A stretch of DNA of 64,000 bases from Billgrantia montanilacus (GCF_003336675.1 NZ_QPII01000001.1:248001-312000), one strand, 5' to 3'; positions 40,579-50,252 are shown, numbered from the stretch's first letter. Made by a program: numbers and translations. The notes: a model not told the origin generated them from the letters alone.

Positions 40579-41538
40579 TTATTGCCGCAGATGTGCCAGA
40601 TCTCCTCGATCAGGCAGCGCGGCATAGGCACCGGGGCGTGTCACGGCGTGGGCGCCGCAGCGACAGGCGAACTCGACGGTGCGCATGAGGAAGGCGTCGT
40701 CCTGGTGCCAGTCACCTTCGATACCCCGCTCGGCCAGTTCCGCCAGCAGGCCGCCGATGAAGGCGTCGCCCCCGGCGGTGGTATCCACGGCCTGCACCCT
40801 GGGCGGGTCGACCCGGAAGTCCCTGCCGACCCCCAATGTGCGTACCGGGCCCGCTCCATCGGTGATCACGATCAGCTTCACGCCGGCGGCGAGCCGCTCG
40901 GCCAGCCAGGCTTCCACCGGGTGATCGCCACGCAGATAGTCGAGTTCATCGGTTGAGAGCTTGACCAGCCCGGCCTGGTCGAGCAGGCGGTTGGTCAGGG
41001 TGATGTCGGCGACACCGCTCTCCCAGAGGTTGTGCCGGAGGTTGGCATCCACGCTGACCAGGCAGCCGGCACGATTGGCCATGTCGGCCATGGCCAGGGT
41101 GGTCTCGCCAATATCGGATTCGGTCAGGCTGTTGGTACAGAAGTGCACGATGGCGGGGTGGGCGAAGATCCCTGCCGGCAGGTGTTCGAGCCGATACAGC
41201 AGATCGGCGGCGGGCGGCCGGTAGAAGTCGAAGGTGCGCTCGCCCGCCGCGTCGCGGGAGACGAAGGCCAGTGCCGTGCGCGCCTCTCGGGTACGTGCCG
41301 TGCCCGAGAGGTCGACACCGTGTGCCGCAAGCTCCGCGGCGATGAAATCGCCAAAGTAGTCATCACCCAGCATGCCGAGAAAACGGCTCGGAACCCCCAG
41401 TCGGGCGCAGGCCACGGCTACGTTGGCCGGGGCGCCGCCGGCATAGGGTGTGAAGGTCTCGGGGCCCTCGGTGGCGTCGCCGAGGCGGCTGGAGAGCATG
41501 TCGACGAGGGCCTCGCCGAAGGCGATCACTGGGGTCAT
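40579..41538 (-). CDS. PfkB-family sugar kinase, probable fructokinase
   Basis: A 319-residue ribokinase-fold enzyme. FGEALVDML opens the protein, YAGGAPANVAVACARLG is the sugar-binding signature, and DTTAGGDAFIGGLLAEL the ATP/anion-hole signature with the catalytic Asp; the usual G-A-G-D reads A-G-G-D here. Bacterial fructokinases of this type give fructose-6-phosphate from free fructose, for example after sucrose cleavage. The start at 41538 has GAGGAC upstream; the frame is open further but overlaps the aldo/keto reductase gene. It is last in the edd operon after a 67-bp gap and convergent with fruR. Confidence 0.85.
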   Translation of the reverse strand: MTPVIAFGEALVDMLSSRLGDATEGPETFTPYAGGAPANVAVACARLGVPSRFLGMLGDDYFGDFIAAELAAHGVDLSGTARTREARTALAFVSRDAAGERTFDFYRPPAADLLYRLEHLPAGIFAHPAIVHFCTNSLTESDIGETTLAMADMANRAGCLVSVDANLRHNLWESGVADITLTNRLLDQAGLVKLSTDELDYLRGDHPVEAWLAERLAAGVKLIVITDGAGPVRTLGVGRDFRVDPPRVQAVDTTAGGDAFIGGLLAELAERGIEGDWHQDDAFLMRTVEFACRCGAHAVTRPGAYAALPDRGDLAHLRQ

Positions 41539-41605
41539 GGTGGTGTCCTCGATAGTGGTTCGTGGCGTCACGGTCTGGTGGTGCTGTAATTTTGGTGCGG
41601 CCGAG

Positions 41606-42481
41606 TCAGGCGACGTCGTGGCCCCGGGCGGCTTCGAGCAGGGCAAACCAGGCCGGGCGGTCGAGCGCGAGGCCGGCGTCCGCGGCAAGCGCCGTGAGGC
41701 GCTCGGGCTTGAGGCTGCCGACCACCGGCACAGGGCGGCCGGGGAGGGCGCGCAGCCAGGCCAGGGCCAGGCCAGCGGGGGGCACGCCGTACTCTCCGGC
41801 CAGCCTCAGTAGCAGCGGGCGCGCCGGGCCCTGGAGCACCCGGCCGCCGCCCAGGGGGGACCAGATCATCGGTGCCAGGCCGTCGGCCACCAGGGCATCG
41901 AAACTGCCGTCGAACAGCGGGGCGGAGTGATCCAGCGAGAGCTGCAGCTGGTGGGCCGCCAGGCGCCGATGCATGGCTCCCTGCAGGCGGCGCCACTGCT
42001 CAGGCAGGAAATTGGAGACCCCGGCGGCGCCGATCTTGCCCGCGGCGATGGCGTCGTCCAGCACCCGGCCGGTGGCCTCGACATCCATCAGTGGGTCGGG
42101 GCGATGGAGCAGAAAGTGGTCGAGCCGTGCTACGCCGAGCCGCGCCAGCGAGCCATCGATGGCGCGCGCCAGATAGGCCGGCGAGCTGTCGTAGTGCTTG
42201 ACCCGATGAGGGGAGGTGTCGCGCTCCGGGGTGACGATGCTCGCCTTGGTAACCACCTTCACCCGGTTTGCGAGTCCGGGGCGGGCACCCAGGGCGGCGC
42301 CGAACAGCGCCTCGCCCTGGCGGTCGCCATAGATGTCGGCGTGGTCGAACCAGTCGTGCCCCTCGTCGAGGCGGGCCTCGATCCAGTCGGCCAGCCGCGC
42401 CGGGGGATGCAGGGCCGGTTCCTCGTGCAGCCGCATCATGCCCAGCAGGAAGGGCACCTCGAAGGTGGCGGCGGTGCTCAT
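41606..42481 (-). CDS. Aldo/keto reductase
   Basis: A 291-residue NADPH-dependent oxidoreductase of the AKR barrel family, closest in layout to YdhF-type proteins. The tetrad is visible: Asp and Tyr in WFDHADIYGDRQGE, Lys in VKVVTKASIV and His in HFLLHRPDP. The C-terminal half has LSLDHSAPL and the cofactor strand PVVGSLKPERL. ATGA overlap with the mutarotase upstream places it in the edd-glk operon, suggesting a sugar or sugar-derived aldehyde substrate, though none can be named. Confidence 0.85.
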   Translation of the reverse strand: MSTAATFEVPFLLGMMRLHEEPALHPPARLADWIEARLDEGHDWFDHADIYGDRQGEALFGAALGARPGLANRVKVVTKASIVTPERDTSPHRVKHYDSSPAYLARAIDGSLARLGVARLDHFLLHRPDPLMDVEATGRVLDDAIAAGKIGAAGVSNFLPEQWRRLQGAMHRRLAAHQLQLSLDHSAPLFDGSFDALVADGLAPMIWSPLGGGRVLQGPARPLLLRLAGEYGVPPAGLALAWLRALPGRPVPVVGSLKPERLTALAADAGLALDRPAWFALLEAARGHDVA

Positions 42482-43485
42482 GCGTCGGACTCGCGGGCGC
42501 CCTCATCCAGAGAGAGCGTGGTTCCCAGCAGGTGCTGGGCACCGGGTACCAGCCACACCGGGTCCAGGCGGGTATTGGCCGATTCCACGCAGAGGAAGCG
42601 GCGCGAGGCTCCGGCCGGCGTATCGTCGGGTGGTGCCTCGCCCGGATGCCAGACCACGGCGGAGTCGCTGCCCTGGCGGGCGACCCGCAGGCGCCGGTTG
42701 CCATCGTCGAGAGTCAGCTCGGCATTGGTGTGGTAGATGCGGTCGAGGCCGCCACGCACGGCCAGTTCGCCCTGCTGGTCGCGCTCGGCGAAGCCGGCCA
42801 GCTTGTCCAGATAGCGGGCCCCGGCCAGCCCCTCCAGGCGACAGGCGAAGCTGTCGGTCACGGCGAGGTAGGTATGCAAGGCGCCGCTCAGCTTGACCGG
42901 GGTCTCGCCGACATGCTCGGTGATCAGCTCCACGTGCAGGCGGCGGGCGTTGGCCTGTATCACCGCACGGGGAGCCAGCTGGGTGTGCAGGGGCTCGGCG
43001 GGAGATAGGTGCAGCTCGATGCCGTCTTCGTGTTCATCCACGGCGTCCAGCCGCCAATCGGCCTTGCGTGCAGGGCCGTGGAAGGGCCCCGACCGGTCCG
43101 GCGTCTCGTCGGCGCCCCTGTCATCGGCAAACCAGGGCCAGCACAGCGGGATGCCGCCGCGAATGGCGCCGGGCAGCGGTTGCGGCGTTGGCGTCACCCA
43201 CAGCCAGCCGCCGGGCACCAGCGCCTCTTCTTGCTCGACCGGGCCGGCAGCGTCGGTGTCATTGCGCGTGTCGTCGGACGCGCTAAAGAGCGGCGCCGGT
43301 AAAGAGCCCTCAGCCCGCGTGGCTTCGGACGCGTAAGGATGATAGTGAAGCACCTGGGCGCCCTGCAGGCAGACGGCAAGTTCGCCCCAGCTTTCGCGAG
43401 CCAGCCACACGGGGCGGCCGGCCCATTCGCACTGACGCTGGCCATCGGTCTCGTCGAGCAGGGCTCGCAGGCGTGACGGGATCAT
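42478..43485 (-). CDS. Glucose-6-phosphate 1-epimerase-like (D-hexose-6-phosphate mutarotase)
   Basis: A 335-residue galactose-mutarotase-fold protein of the YeaD type, which interconverts alpha and beta glucose-6-phosphate. GAQVLHYHP near the start, GGIPLCWPWF with the catalytic region, GPARKADW and the later FLCVESAN block are typical. A charged insertion (about residues 52-92, with several Asp/Glu) separates the first strand pair from the core and is longer than in YeaD. It lies between glk and an aldo/keto reductase in the edd operon, a sensible place for an enzyme supplying the beta anomer used by Zwf. Confidence 0.85.
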   Translation of the reverse strand: MIPSRLRALLDETDGQRQCEWAGRPVWLARESWGELAVCLQGAQVLHYHPYASEATRAEGSLPAPLFSASDDTRNDTDAAGPVEQEEALVPGGWLWVTPTPQPLPGAIRGGIPLCWPWFADDRGADETPDRSGPFHGPARKADWRLDAVDEHEDGIELHLSPAEPLHTQLAPRAVIQANARRLHVELITEHVGETPVKLSGALHTYLAVTDSFACRLEGLAGARYLDKLAGFAERDQQGELAVRGGLDRIYHTNAELTLDDGNRRLRVARQGSDSAVVWHPGEAPPDDTPAGASRRFLCVESANTRLDPVWLVPGAQHLLGTTLSLDEGARESDA

Positions 43486-43504
43486 TCGCTCTCCTAGTTT
43501 CAGG

Positions 43505-44473
43505 TCATTCCACTTCTTCGTTGCGCAGGGCCTCGGCGGCGCCCAGCAGTCCCGGCCAGGGGGCGGTGACCACGTGAACCGGGATGGCGCGGGTGTAGTC
43601 GCTCATGCGCCCCTTGGCGGTGAAGGCTTCCACAAAACGGCTCTGGGGAAGCCAGTCGAGCAGCCTCGGCAGGATGCCGCCGCAGAGATAGACCCCGCCG
43701 CGAGCGCCCATGACCAGGGCCGCATCGCCACTGACGTCGCCGAGGATCTTCAGGAAACGCAGTAGCGTATCACGCGCGATGCCGTCTCCGTGCGAAGCGG
43801 CCTCGGTCACTTCGGCAGGCGTGGCATGGCACGGCGGCGCCCCCTTCAGCGAGCAGTGGGCCAGGTAGAGGTCGAGCAGCCCCTGGCCACAGAGGATGCG
43901 TTCTACCGAGACCCGCCCATAGCGGTTGCGGAAATGGCGCAGCAGGTTCTGCTCGCGTTCGTCGGTGGGGGCGAAGGTGAAGTGGCCGCCCTCGGTGGGC
44001 AGCGGTATCCAGGCGTGGCGTCCCGGGAAGATGCCGGCCACACCCAGGCCGGTGCCGGGGCCGATCACCAGCTGGACGCTGTGCTCGCGGGCCTCTCCCG
44101 GCTGGACTTCAACCAGCTCGTCGGGACCCAGGTGGGGCACGCCCAGCGCCTGGGCGGTGAAGTCGTTGATCACCTTCAGTCGCGTCAGCCCGAGTGACGC
44201 CTGGGTCTCGCGCCGGGAAAAGGCCCAGTGATTGTTGGTCATGCGCACCCGGTCGCCCTCGATGGGGCAGGCAAAGGCGAGGCAGGCCTCTTCCGGTGCC
44301 TGGGCCCCGCTCTGCTCGACCTTCGCCAGATAGTCGCGCACGGCTTCCACCACGCCGGGATAGTCGGCGCAGGGCAGGGTCTGGATGTCATGGGGCTCGA
44401 AGGCCCCTGGCGCCACCAGCGCGAAGCGCGCGTTGGTGCCACCGATGTCTCCGATCAGCGCCGGTCGGGTCAT
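43505..44473 (-). CDS. glk: Glucokinase
   Basis: A 322-residue ATP-dependent glucose kinase of the Glk family. [12 protein letters not shown] binds phosphate, [12 protein letters not shown] carries the catalytic Asp, [16 protein letters not shown] and [17 protein letters not shown] contact glucose, and [10 protein letters not shown] closes the ATP site. Length matches E. coli Glk (321). Its ATG overlaps the edd stop in ATGA. With Zwf, Pgl, Edd and Eda it completes an unphosphorylated-glucose-to-pyruvate route, all encoded in this window. Confidence 0.95.
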   Translation of the reverse strand: MTRPALIGDIGGTNARFALVAPGAFEPHDIQTLPCADYPGVVEAVRDYLAKVEQSGAQAPEEACLAFACPIEGDRVRMTNNHWAFSRRETQASLGLTRLKVINDFTAQALGVPHLGPDELVEVQPGEAREHSVQLVIGPGTGLGVAGIFPGRHAWIPLPTEGGHFTFAPTDEREQNLLRHFRNRYGRVSVERILCGQGLLDLYLAHCSLKGAPPCHATPAEVTEAASHGDGIARDTLLRFLKILGDVSGDAALVMGARGGVYLCGGILPRLLDWLPQSRFVEAFTAKGRMSDYTRAIPVHVVTAPWPGLLGAAEALRNEEVE

Positions 44474-46359
44474 TGATCCTCCTGCTCAATCGTCTCGAGC
44501 TGCCGTGCCAGTACCTCTGCCTCGAAGCCGCCGAACACCCCGGCTCCCTCTTCGGCCTTCGCGGCCAGGTGGCGGAAACCGCTGAACAGCTCGCGGCCCA
44601 TGCCGAAGTGGCTATGTTCCAGATTGATGTCGGCGCAGGGACGGCCGTTGAACTCGGCGGCATCGAGTAGCACGCGCAGCTCGCCGCTATCGGCGTCCAG
44701 GCGCACCACGTCACCGTCGCGAAGCTTGGCCAGCGGGCCGCGATCGACCGCCTCGGGGGTCACATGGATGGCAGCCGGCACCTTCCCGGAAGCGCCCGAC
44801 ATGCGGCCGTCGGTGACCAATGCGACCCGATAGCCGCGATCCTGAAGCACGCCCAGGAAGGGGGTGAGCTTGTGCAGCTCCGGCATGCCGTTGGCCTTGG
44901 GGCCCTGGAAGCGAACCACCACCACCACATCGCGGTCGAGTTCCCCCGACTCGAACGCCGCCTTCACCTGATTCTGGTCATCGAACAGCTTGACCGGCGC
45001 CTCGATGACGCGGTGCTCCTGCTTGACCGCCGAGATCTTGATCACCCCGCGGCCGAGATTGCCGTCGAGCACCGTGAGGCCGCCGGTGGGAGAAAAGGGG
45101 TCGGCCACCGGCCGCAGCACATCGCGGTCATGGCTCTCCGTGGGGCCTTCGCGCCATACCAGCTTGCCCTCCTCGAGGAAGGGTTCCTGGGTATAGGCGT
45201 GCAGGTCGGTGCCGAACACCGTGGGAATATCGCCATGGATGAGGCCGGCATCGAGCAGCTCGCGAATCAGCAGGCTCATCCCGCCGGCGGCCTGGAAGTG
45301 ATTCACGTCGGCCTGGCCGTTGGGATAGATGCGGGTCATGCTGGGGACCACCGCCGAGAGCTCGGTGAAGTCGTCCCAGTCGATGGTGATGCCCGCCGCG
45401 CCGGCCATGGCCACCAGGTGCAGGGTGTGGTTGGTGGAGCCACCCGAGGCAAGCAGGCCGACCATGGCATTGACGATGGCGCGTTCGTCGATCTGGCGGT
45501 AGAACGGACGGTAGTCGCCGCTCTGCTCGGTGTTGCGAATCGCCTGCTCCGTGGCGTAGCGGGTCAGGGCGTCACGCAGCGGCGTGCCGGGATTGACGAA
45601 GGAGGCGCCGGGAAGGTGCAGCCCCATCATCTCCATCATCAGCTGGTTGGAGTTGGCGGTGCCGTAGAAGGTACAGGTGCCGGGGCTGTGATAGGACTGG
45701 GACTCTGCCTCCAGCAGCTCGTCGCGACCCACCTTGCCCTCGGCATAGAGCTGCCTGATGCGCGCCTTCTCGTTATTGGGCAGGCCACTGGTCATGGGGC
45801 CGCCGGGCACGAACATGGCCGGCAGGTGGCCGAAGCGGGCTGCGCCGATGAACAGGCCAGGTACGATCTTGTCGCAGATCCCCAGATAGAGCGCGGCGTC
45901 GAACATGTTGTGGGAAAGCGCTACGGCAGTGGCCATGGCGATCACGTCGCGGGAGAAGAGCGACAGCTCCATTCCCGGCTGCCCTTGGGTCACGCCATCG
46001 CACATCGCCGGCACACCGCCGGCAAACTGCGCCGTGGAACCCATTCCGCGTGCCGCTTCCTTGATGGCGGCGGGGTAGTCCTCGAAGGGCTGGTGGGCGG
46101 AAAGCATGTCGTTATAGGACGAAACGATGCCCAGGTTGGCGCTGTTCGTCAGCTTTAGCCGGTCCTTGTCGGTGGCGACATCGCAGCCGGCGAAGCCGTG
46201 AGCCAGATTGCCGCAGGAGAGCTCGCCACGATGCACGCCCTGGCTGTGCTGGGCCGCCATGTGGGCTTCGTAGAGCTTGCGCCGCTCGTGTGAACGCTTG
46301 CGAATGCGCTCGGTAACCTGGTGGACGGTTGAATGAAGAGCTGCGGATGGGCGAGCCAT
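44470..46359 (-). CDS. edd: 6-phosphogluconate dehydratase
   Basis: A 629-residue IlvD/Edd-family iron-sulfur dehydratase that converts 6-phosphogluconate to KDPG. Blocks seen include [31 protein letters not shown] with a cluster Cys, [13 protein letters not shown] with another, and [20 protein letters not shown] near the C-terminus. Length is near family norm (about 600-625). It heads edd-glk-mutarotase-AKR-fructokinase. A HexR-type palindrome lies 92-106 bp upstream (46451-46465), so it should respond to KDPG together with zwf. Confidence 0.96.
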   Translation of the reverse strand: MARPSAALHSTVHQVTERIRKRSHERRKLYEAHMAAQHSQGVHRGELSCGNLAHGFAGCDVATDKDRLKLTNSANLGIVSSYNDMLSAHQPFEDYPAAIKEAARGMGSTAQFAGGVPAMCDGVTQGQPGMELSLFSRDVIAMATAVALSHNMFDAALYLGICDKIVPGLFIGAARFGHLPAMFVPGGPMTSGLPNNEKARIRQLYAEGKVGRDELLEAESQSYHSPGTCTFYGTANSNQLMMEMMGLHLPGASFVNPGTPLRDALTRYATEQAIRNTEQSGDYRPFYRQIDERAIVNAMVGLLASGGSTNHTLHLVAMAGAAGITIDWDDFTELSAVVPSMTRIYPNGQADVNHFQAAGGMSLLIRELLDAGLIHGDIPTVFGTDLHAYTQEPFLEEGKLVWREGPTESHDRDVLRPVADPFSPTGGLTVLDGNLGRGVIKISAVKQEHRVIEAPVKLFDDQNQVKAAFESGELDRDVVVVVRFQGPKANGMPELHKLTPFLGVLQDRGYRVALVTDGRMSGASGKVPAAIHVTPEAVDRGPLAKLRDGDVVRLDADSGELRVLLDAAEFNGRPCADINLEHSHFGMGRELFSGFRHLAAKAEEGAGVFGGFEAEVLARQLETIEQEDQ

Positions 46360-46450
46360 GGGGTACCTCGCATCGTTGAGTGGTATTTGCGGTAAGTTTA
46401 CAAATTATCGCGCATTTTTCCCCGTCATGATACGTGCCTTTCGGCTACTA

Positions 46451-46465
46451 TGTAGTTTTATTACG
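46451..46465 (-). promoter_or_regulatory. HexR-type operator upstream of edd
   Basis: TGTAGTTTTATTACG on the plus strand: both half-sites differ by one base from TGTAAT-N3-ATTACA. It lies between a possible -35 (TTGAGG) and -10 (TACATA) read on the minus strand, a geometry suited to repression. Confidence 0.7.
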
Positions 46466-46474
46466 TATTTTTCC

Positions 46475-47854
46475 TCAAAACCCCATCAGCCGGTAGAGCC
46501 AGTGTCGGTAGGGCGGGTTGAGCAGCCTCACGCTGCTGCGCCTGGCCTGAAGGAAGACGCTGCGCTGGTGGCTGAAGCGCAGGAAACCGGCCTCCCCCTG
46601 GTAACCACCCATGCCGCCGAACGGCAAGTTGGGTGCGGCGTTATGCCAGAGCGTATCGTTGAAGACGACGCCGCCGGAGTGGGTGTCCTCGAGGATGCGC
46701 CTGCGCCGCTCGGGGTCGTTGGTAAAGGCGTAGAGCGCCAGCGGGCGAGGCCGTTCGTGAACGAAGGCCAGGGCATGATCCAGGTCGCCGATGCCGATGA
46801 TCGGCAGCCAGGGGCCGAATATCTCCTCACGCATGATGGCCAGCTCGCCATGCGGGTCGATCACCAGCGTCGGCGGCAGCTTGGCGCCCCGGCTGAGTTC
46901 GACCGTCTCGCCCAGCGGGATCACCCTGCAGCCGTGATCCCGCGCTTCCTCCAGCATGGCATCGAGTCGCTCGCGGTGCGATTCGCCGACGATGGCGCTG
47001 TAGTCGTCGCCGGCAGCGCCGTCGGGGTGAAAGCGCTTCACCACTTGGGTCAGGGCCGCCACGAAAGCGCTCAGATGCGGCTCATGCACCAGCACATAGT
47101 CCGGGGCGAGGCGGGTCTGCCCTGCGCTCAACCATTTACCGAAGGCGATGCGCTCGGCCGCCCGTTCCAGGTCGGCATCGACGCCGATGTACACCGGGGT
47201 CTTGCCGCCCAGTTCCAGCGTGACCGGGGTGAGGTTTGCGGCGGCGGCCAGGGCGACCTCCCGCCCGGCCCGGTCGTCGCCGGTGAACAGCAGGTGGTCG
47301 AAGGGCAGGGCGGCGAAGGCCCGCCCCGTTCCCGCGTCGCCGGTGATGACCTTGAGTTCCTGTGGGGAGAAGTAGTGTTCGGCCAGCCGTGCCATCAGGG
47401 CACTGGTCGTCGGCGATCTTTCGCTGGGCTTGATCATCACCCGGTTGCCGGCCGCCAGGGCATCCACCGCGGGCAGCAGGGCCAGGCTCCAGGGCGAGTG
47501 GCTGGGGGCGATGATGCCCACCGTGCCCAGGGGCTGCCGATGCACGCGGGCACGGGCCGGCCATAGCCGCCAGGGCACGGCCGCTCGGCTGGGCCGCATC
47601 CAGCGTTTGAGGTGTCGGCGAGCATGGCGTACGGCCTGAAGCACCCGAGCAATGTCCAGCAGCCGGGTCTCGGCCTCGGGGCGGTAGCCGAAGTCCTGAC
47701 GAATCGCCTTGATGATGTCCTGGCGATGCTCCCGGGTCATGTCGCCCAGTCGTCTCAGGCGGTCGCGGCGCACGGCGAGGGTCGGGTAGCGCTCGGCATC
47801 GAAGGCCTGGCGCTGCGCGTCGAGGTGCGCCGACAGCTGGCTGGCGTCGGCCAT
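46475..47854 (-). CDS. Aldehyde dehydrogenase homologue (coniferyl-aldehyde dehydrogenase type) lacking the catalytic Cys
   Basis: A 459-residue ALDH-superfamily protein most like coniferyl-aldehyde dehydrogenases (short, C-terminal membrane-prone tail RHWLYRLMGF). NAD-site and Glu motifs are normal (MIKPSERSPTTSA, LLFTGDDRAGREV, VTLELGGKTPV), but the nucleophile motif G-Q-T-C-x-A-P-D-Y reads G-Q-T-R-L-A-P-D-Y: codon CGC at 47113-47111 (residue 248), one base from TGC. Without the Cys it should not oxidise aldehydes by the usual route. The frame is otherwise full length and intact. It stands alone 115 bp from edd and divergent from the next gene. Confidence 0.85.
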   Translation of the reverse strand: MADASQLSAHLDAQRQAFDAERYPTLAVRRDRLRRLGDMTREHRQDIIKAIRQDFGYRPEAETRLLDIARVLQAVRHARRHLKRWMRPSRAAVPWRLWPARARVHRQPLGTVGIIAPSHSPWSLALLPAVDALAAGNRVMIKPSERSPTTSALMARLAEHYFSPQELKVITGDAGTGRAFAALPFDHLLFTGDDRAGREVALAAAANLTPVTLELGGKTPVYIGVDADLERAAERIAFGKWLSAGQTRLAPDYVLVHEPHLSAFVAALTQVVKRFHPDGAAGDDYSAIVGESHRERLDAMLEEARDHGCRVIPLGETVELSRGAKLPPTLVIDPHGELAIMREEIFGPWLPIIGIGDLDHALAFVHERPRPLALYAFTNDPERRRRILEDTHSGGVVFNDTLWHNAAPNLPFGGMGGYQGEAGFLRFSHQRSVFLQARRSSVRLLNPPYRHWLYRLMGF

Positions 47855-47972
47855 TCGCGTCTCCCTGTATGAGGGTGATGGAAGGAGCGGGTGGGTCTGG
47901 GCACAATGTAGGCGGTTTGCCGGTCGCTTGTCAGCCGGCGGTATCGGTCATCACCGAAAAAGCAGGAGTCGC

Positions 47973-49106
47973 ATGTCCGAGCTCGTCCTGAAAAAGCTCC
48001 CCGCCATCGAGGCAGTGACAGCCGATGCGTGGAACGCCCTGGTTGGCCACGATCATCCCTTCCTGCGCCATGAATTCCTCCATGCCCTGGAGGCCAGCGG
48101 ATCGGTGGGAGCCGCCACGGGCTGGGAGCCGCGCCACCTGACGCTGTGGCAGGGCGAGGCACTGGTCGGGGCCATGCCGCATTACCACAAGTATCACTCC
48201 TACGGCGAGTATGTCTTCGACTGGAACTGGGCGGACGCCTGGGAGCGCGCCGGGGGGCGCTACTACCCCAAGGGGCTGACGGCGATTCCCTTCACGCCGG
48301 CGCCGGGCCCGCGGCTGGCGCTGGCGGAGGGAGTCGACCCGTTGGCTGCCCGTGACGTCCTCGCCGGTGCCTGGGAGAACGGCTCGCTATCGAGCTGGCA
48401 TCTGCTGTTTGCCGAGCGGGAGGAGGTGGACGGCTGGCTTGCGGCCAGGCCGACGCTGGTGGTCCGCCACGGGGTCCAGTTCCAGTGGCAGGACCGGGGC
48501 TACGGCGATTTTGACGGCTTCCTGGCGGCCATGACCTCGAAACGGCGCAAGTCGATCCGCCGCGAGCGACGCCTGGTCGCCGAGCAGGGACTGACGCTGC
48601 ACCGATTGGAGGGCGAAGCGATCGAGGCGGAGGACCTGGCGCACTTCTATCGCTGCTACGAGATCACCTATCTGGAGCGCGGCCGCCATGGCTATCTGAA
48701 TCTCGATTTCTTTCAGCGGCTGCATCGCACGTTGCCCGCGGCGCTGGTACTGGTTCAGGCGCGCCTGGAAGGCAGGCCGGTGGCTGCGGCGCTCTGCCTG
48801 CAGGGAAGCCGCACGCTCTACGGGCGCTACTGGGGCAGCGAGGTGGAGGCCGATTCGCTCCACTTCGAGGCCTGCTACTACCAGGGTATCGAGCACTGTC
48901 TCGCTCGAGGCCTGACTCGCTTCGACCCCGGCACCCAGGGCGAGCACAAGCTGAGCCGGGGCTTCGCGCCGCATCGGTTGCGCTCGTTGCACTACCTGGC
49001 CGATCCGGGTCTGCGTGCCGCCGTGGCGCGCTTCTGTGCCGAGGAGGAGCGCCATGTGGCGGCCTATAGCCGGATGGCTGAGCAGGCCCTGCCGTTCAGG
49101 ACGTGA
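47973..49106 (+). CDS. GNAT/FemAB-like N-acyltransferase (COG3146 type)
   Basis: A 377-residue protein matching the COG3146/PF04339 family of predicted N-acyltransferases. Typical are HPFLRHEFLHALEASGSVG at the N-terminus, PHYHKYHSYGEYVFDWNWADA, the basic motif MTSKRRKSIRRERR and the late ALCLQGSRTLYGRYWGSE...GTQGEHKLSRGF block. Members are cytoplasmic and of unknown substrate; relation to FemAB suggests transfer to an amino group. Start ATG 47973 has AGGAG 5 nt upstream. It lies just before the ftsB-ispD block and is divergent from the aldehyde dehydrogenase. Confidence 0.85.
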   Translation: MSELVLKKLPAIEAVTADAWNALVGHDHPFLRHEFLHALEASGSVGAATGWEPRHLTLWQGEALVGAMPHYHKYHSYGEYVFDWNWADAWERAGGRYYPKGLTAIPFTPAPGPRLALAEGVDPLAARDVLAGAWENGSLSSWHLLFAEREEVDGWLAARPTLVVRHGVQFQWQDRGYGDFDGFLAAMTSKRRKSIRRERRLVAEQGLTLHRLEGEAIEAEDLAHFYRCYEITYLERGRHGYLNLDFFQRLHRTLPAALVLVQARLEGRPVAAALCLQGSRTLYGRYWGSEVEADSLHFEACYYQGIEHCLARGLTRFDPGTQGEHKLSRGFAPHRLRSLHYLADPGLRAAVARFCAEEERHVAAYSRMAEQALPFRT

Positions 49107-49165
49107 GCCGGGGGGGCGAAGGTGGCATAATGGCGACCGTTTCGAATCAGTGAGGAAGGTTCCCG

Positions 49166-49522
49166 ATGCTAAGGTGGCTCGCCATCGCCCTGCTTGTGAT
49201 GCTGGCGATGCTGCAATACCGGCTGTGGCTCGGCGACAGCGGCGTGCAGGAGTTGCGCGAGATTCGCGAGCGGGTCGCCGTGCTGGATGCCGATAACAAG
49301 CCGCTACGCGATCGCAATGCGCGTCTTGGCGCCGAAGTGGTCGACCTCAAGACCGGGCTGGACGCCATCGAGGAGCGGGCCCGCAGCGATATCGGCATGG
49401 TTCGCACCGACGAGCACTTCTACTGGGTTCCGGGCGTGGTGATCGAGGGTAGCCTTGTGGAGGCGAACGCCGGTCTGGTGCGCCAGCCCTCCTCCACTTC
49501 AGGAGCCGCTGCCGATGAGTGA
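49166..49522 (+). CDS. ftsB: Cell division protein FtsB
   Basis: A 118-residue bitopic membrane protein: a short cytoplasmic start, one span (WLAIALLVMLAMLQYRLWLG), then a periplasmic coiled coil (VQELREIRERVAVLDADNKPLRDRN) and the conserved ARSDIGMVRTDEHFYW. FtsB joins FtsQ and FtsL in the divisome and helps activate septal wall synthesis. The start follows TGAGGAAGG. Its stop overlaps ispD by 8 bp, the usual order in gammaproteobacteria. The tail is a little longer than in E. coli (103 aa). Confidence 0.95.
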   Translation: MLRWLAIALLVMLAMLQYRLWLGDSGVQELREIRERVAVLDADNKPLRDRNARLGAEVVDLKTGLDAIEERARSDIGMVRTDEHFYWVPGVVIEGSLVEANAGLVRQPSSTSGAAADE

Positions 49523-50252
49523 AGCGCTCTGGCTGGTGGTGCCTGCCGCAGGGCAGGGGCGCCGCATGGGCGCCCAGCGGCCCAAGCAGTATCTGGCTCT
49601 GGCTGGCCAGCCGGTCATGGCTCACACCCTGTCGCGCCTGCATCAGGCCTTTCCCGCGGCGCGGCTGTGTCTTTGCCTCGACCCGGACGACACCCTGTTC
49701 GACCCGGCCTGGGTGCCCTTTGCCCACTGGCAGCGGGTGGCCGGCGGTGCCGAGCGGGCCGACTCCGTGGCTCACGCCCTGGCGGCGCTGTCTGGCCAGG
49801 CCGGCGACGAGGAGATGGTATTGGTGCATGACGTGGCCAGGCCCTGTGTCACCGTCAATGACCTGGTGCGGCTGTACGAGGCCCTGAGCAACGATGCCGT
49901 GGGTGGGCTGCTTGCGGCCCCGGTGGCCGACACCATGAAGCGTGACGATGGCGCAGGGCGGGTGGCGGCCACCGAATCGCGACAGGGGCTGTGGCACGCC
50001 ATGACCCCGCAGGGCTTTCGCTATGGCCTTCTGCGCCGTGCCCTGGCGGCTGCCCGGCAGCAAGGGCTGGTCGTGACCGACGAGGCATCCGCCGTGGAGG
50101 CGCTGGGCCTTCAACCGCGCTTGGTGGCCGGTCGGCGAGACAATCTCAAGATCACTCATCCGGAAGACCTGGCGCTGGCGGCACGGATACTCGCGGCACA
50201 GCACGCCGAGGGGCCGGGGCCCGCTGCTGCGTCTTGCAGGGAGAAACGCTAG
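49515..50252 (+). CDS. ispD: 2-C-methyl-D-erythritol 4-phosphate cytidylyltransferase
   Basis: A 245-residue enzyme of the MEP isoprenoid route, adding CMP to methylerythritol phosphate. VVPAAGQGRRMGAQRPKQYL is the CTP-binding signature with the catalytic Arg and Lys, followed by AGGAERADSVAHAL, VLVHDVARPC and TDEASAVEALG. The start at 49515 lies inside the last codons of ftsB and has CAGGAG upstream. The next gene, ispF, begins directly after the stop, so these enzymes are translated together. Confidence 0.95.
   Translation: MSEALWLVVPAAGQGRRMGAQRPKQYLALAGQPVMAHTLSRLHQAFPAARLCLCLDPDDTLFDPAWVPFAHWQRVAGGAERADSVAHALAALSGQAGDEEMVLVHDVARPCVTVNDLVRLYEALSNDAVGGLLAAPVADTMKRDDGAGRVAATESRQGLWHAMTPQGFRYGLLRRALAAARQQGLVVTDEASAVEALGLQPRLVAGRRDNLKITHPEDLALAARILAAQHAEGPGPAAASCREKR

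Noticed and set aside
44764..46158. 464-codon open frame antisense to edd
   Set aside because: Shadow frame; edd motifs are unmistakable on the minus strand.
46391..46402. Second HexR-like sequence (TGTAAACTTACC on minus strand) before edd
   Set aside because: Half-sites are only 2 bp apart instead of the expected spacing, so it does not fit the palindrome.
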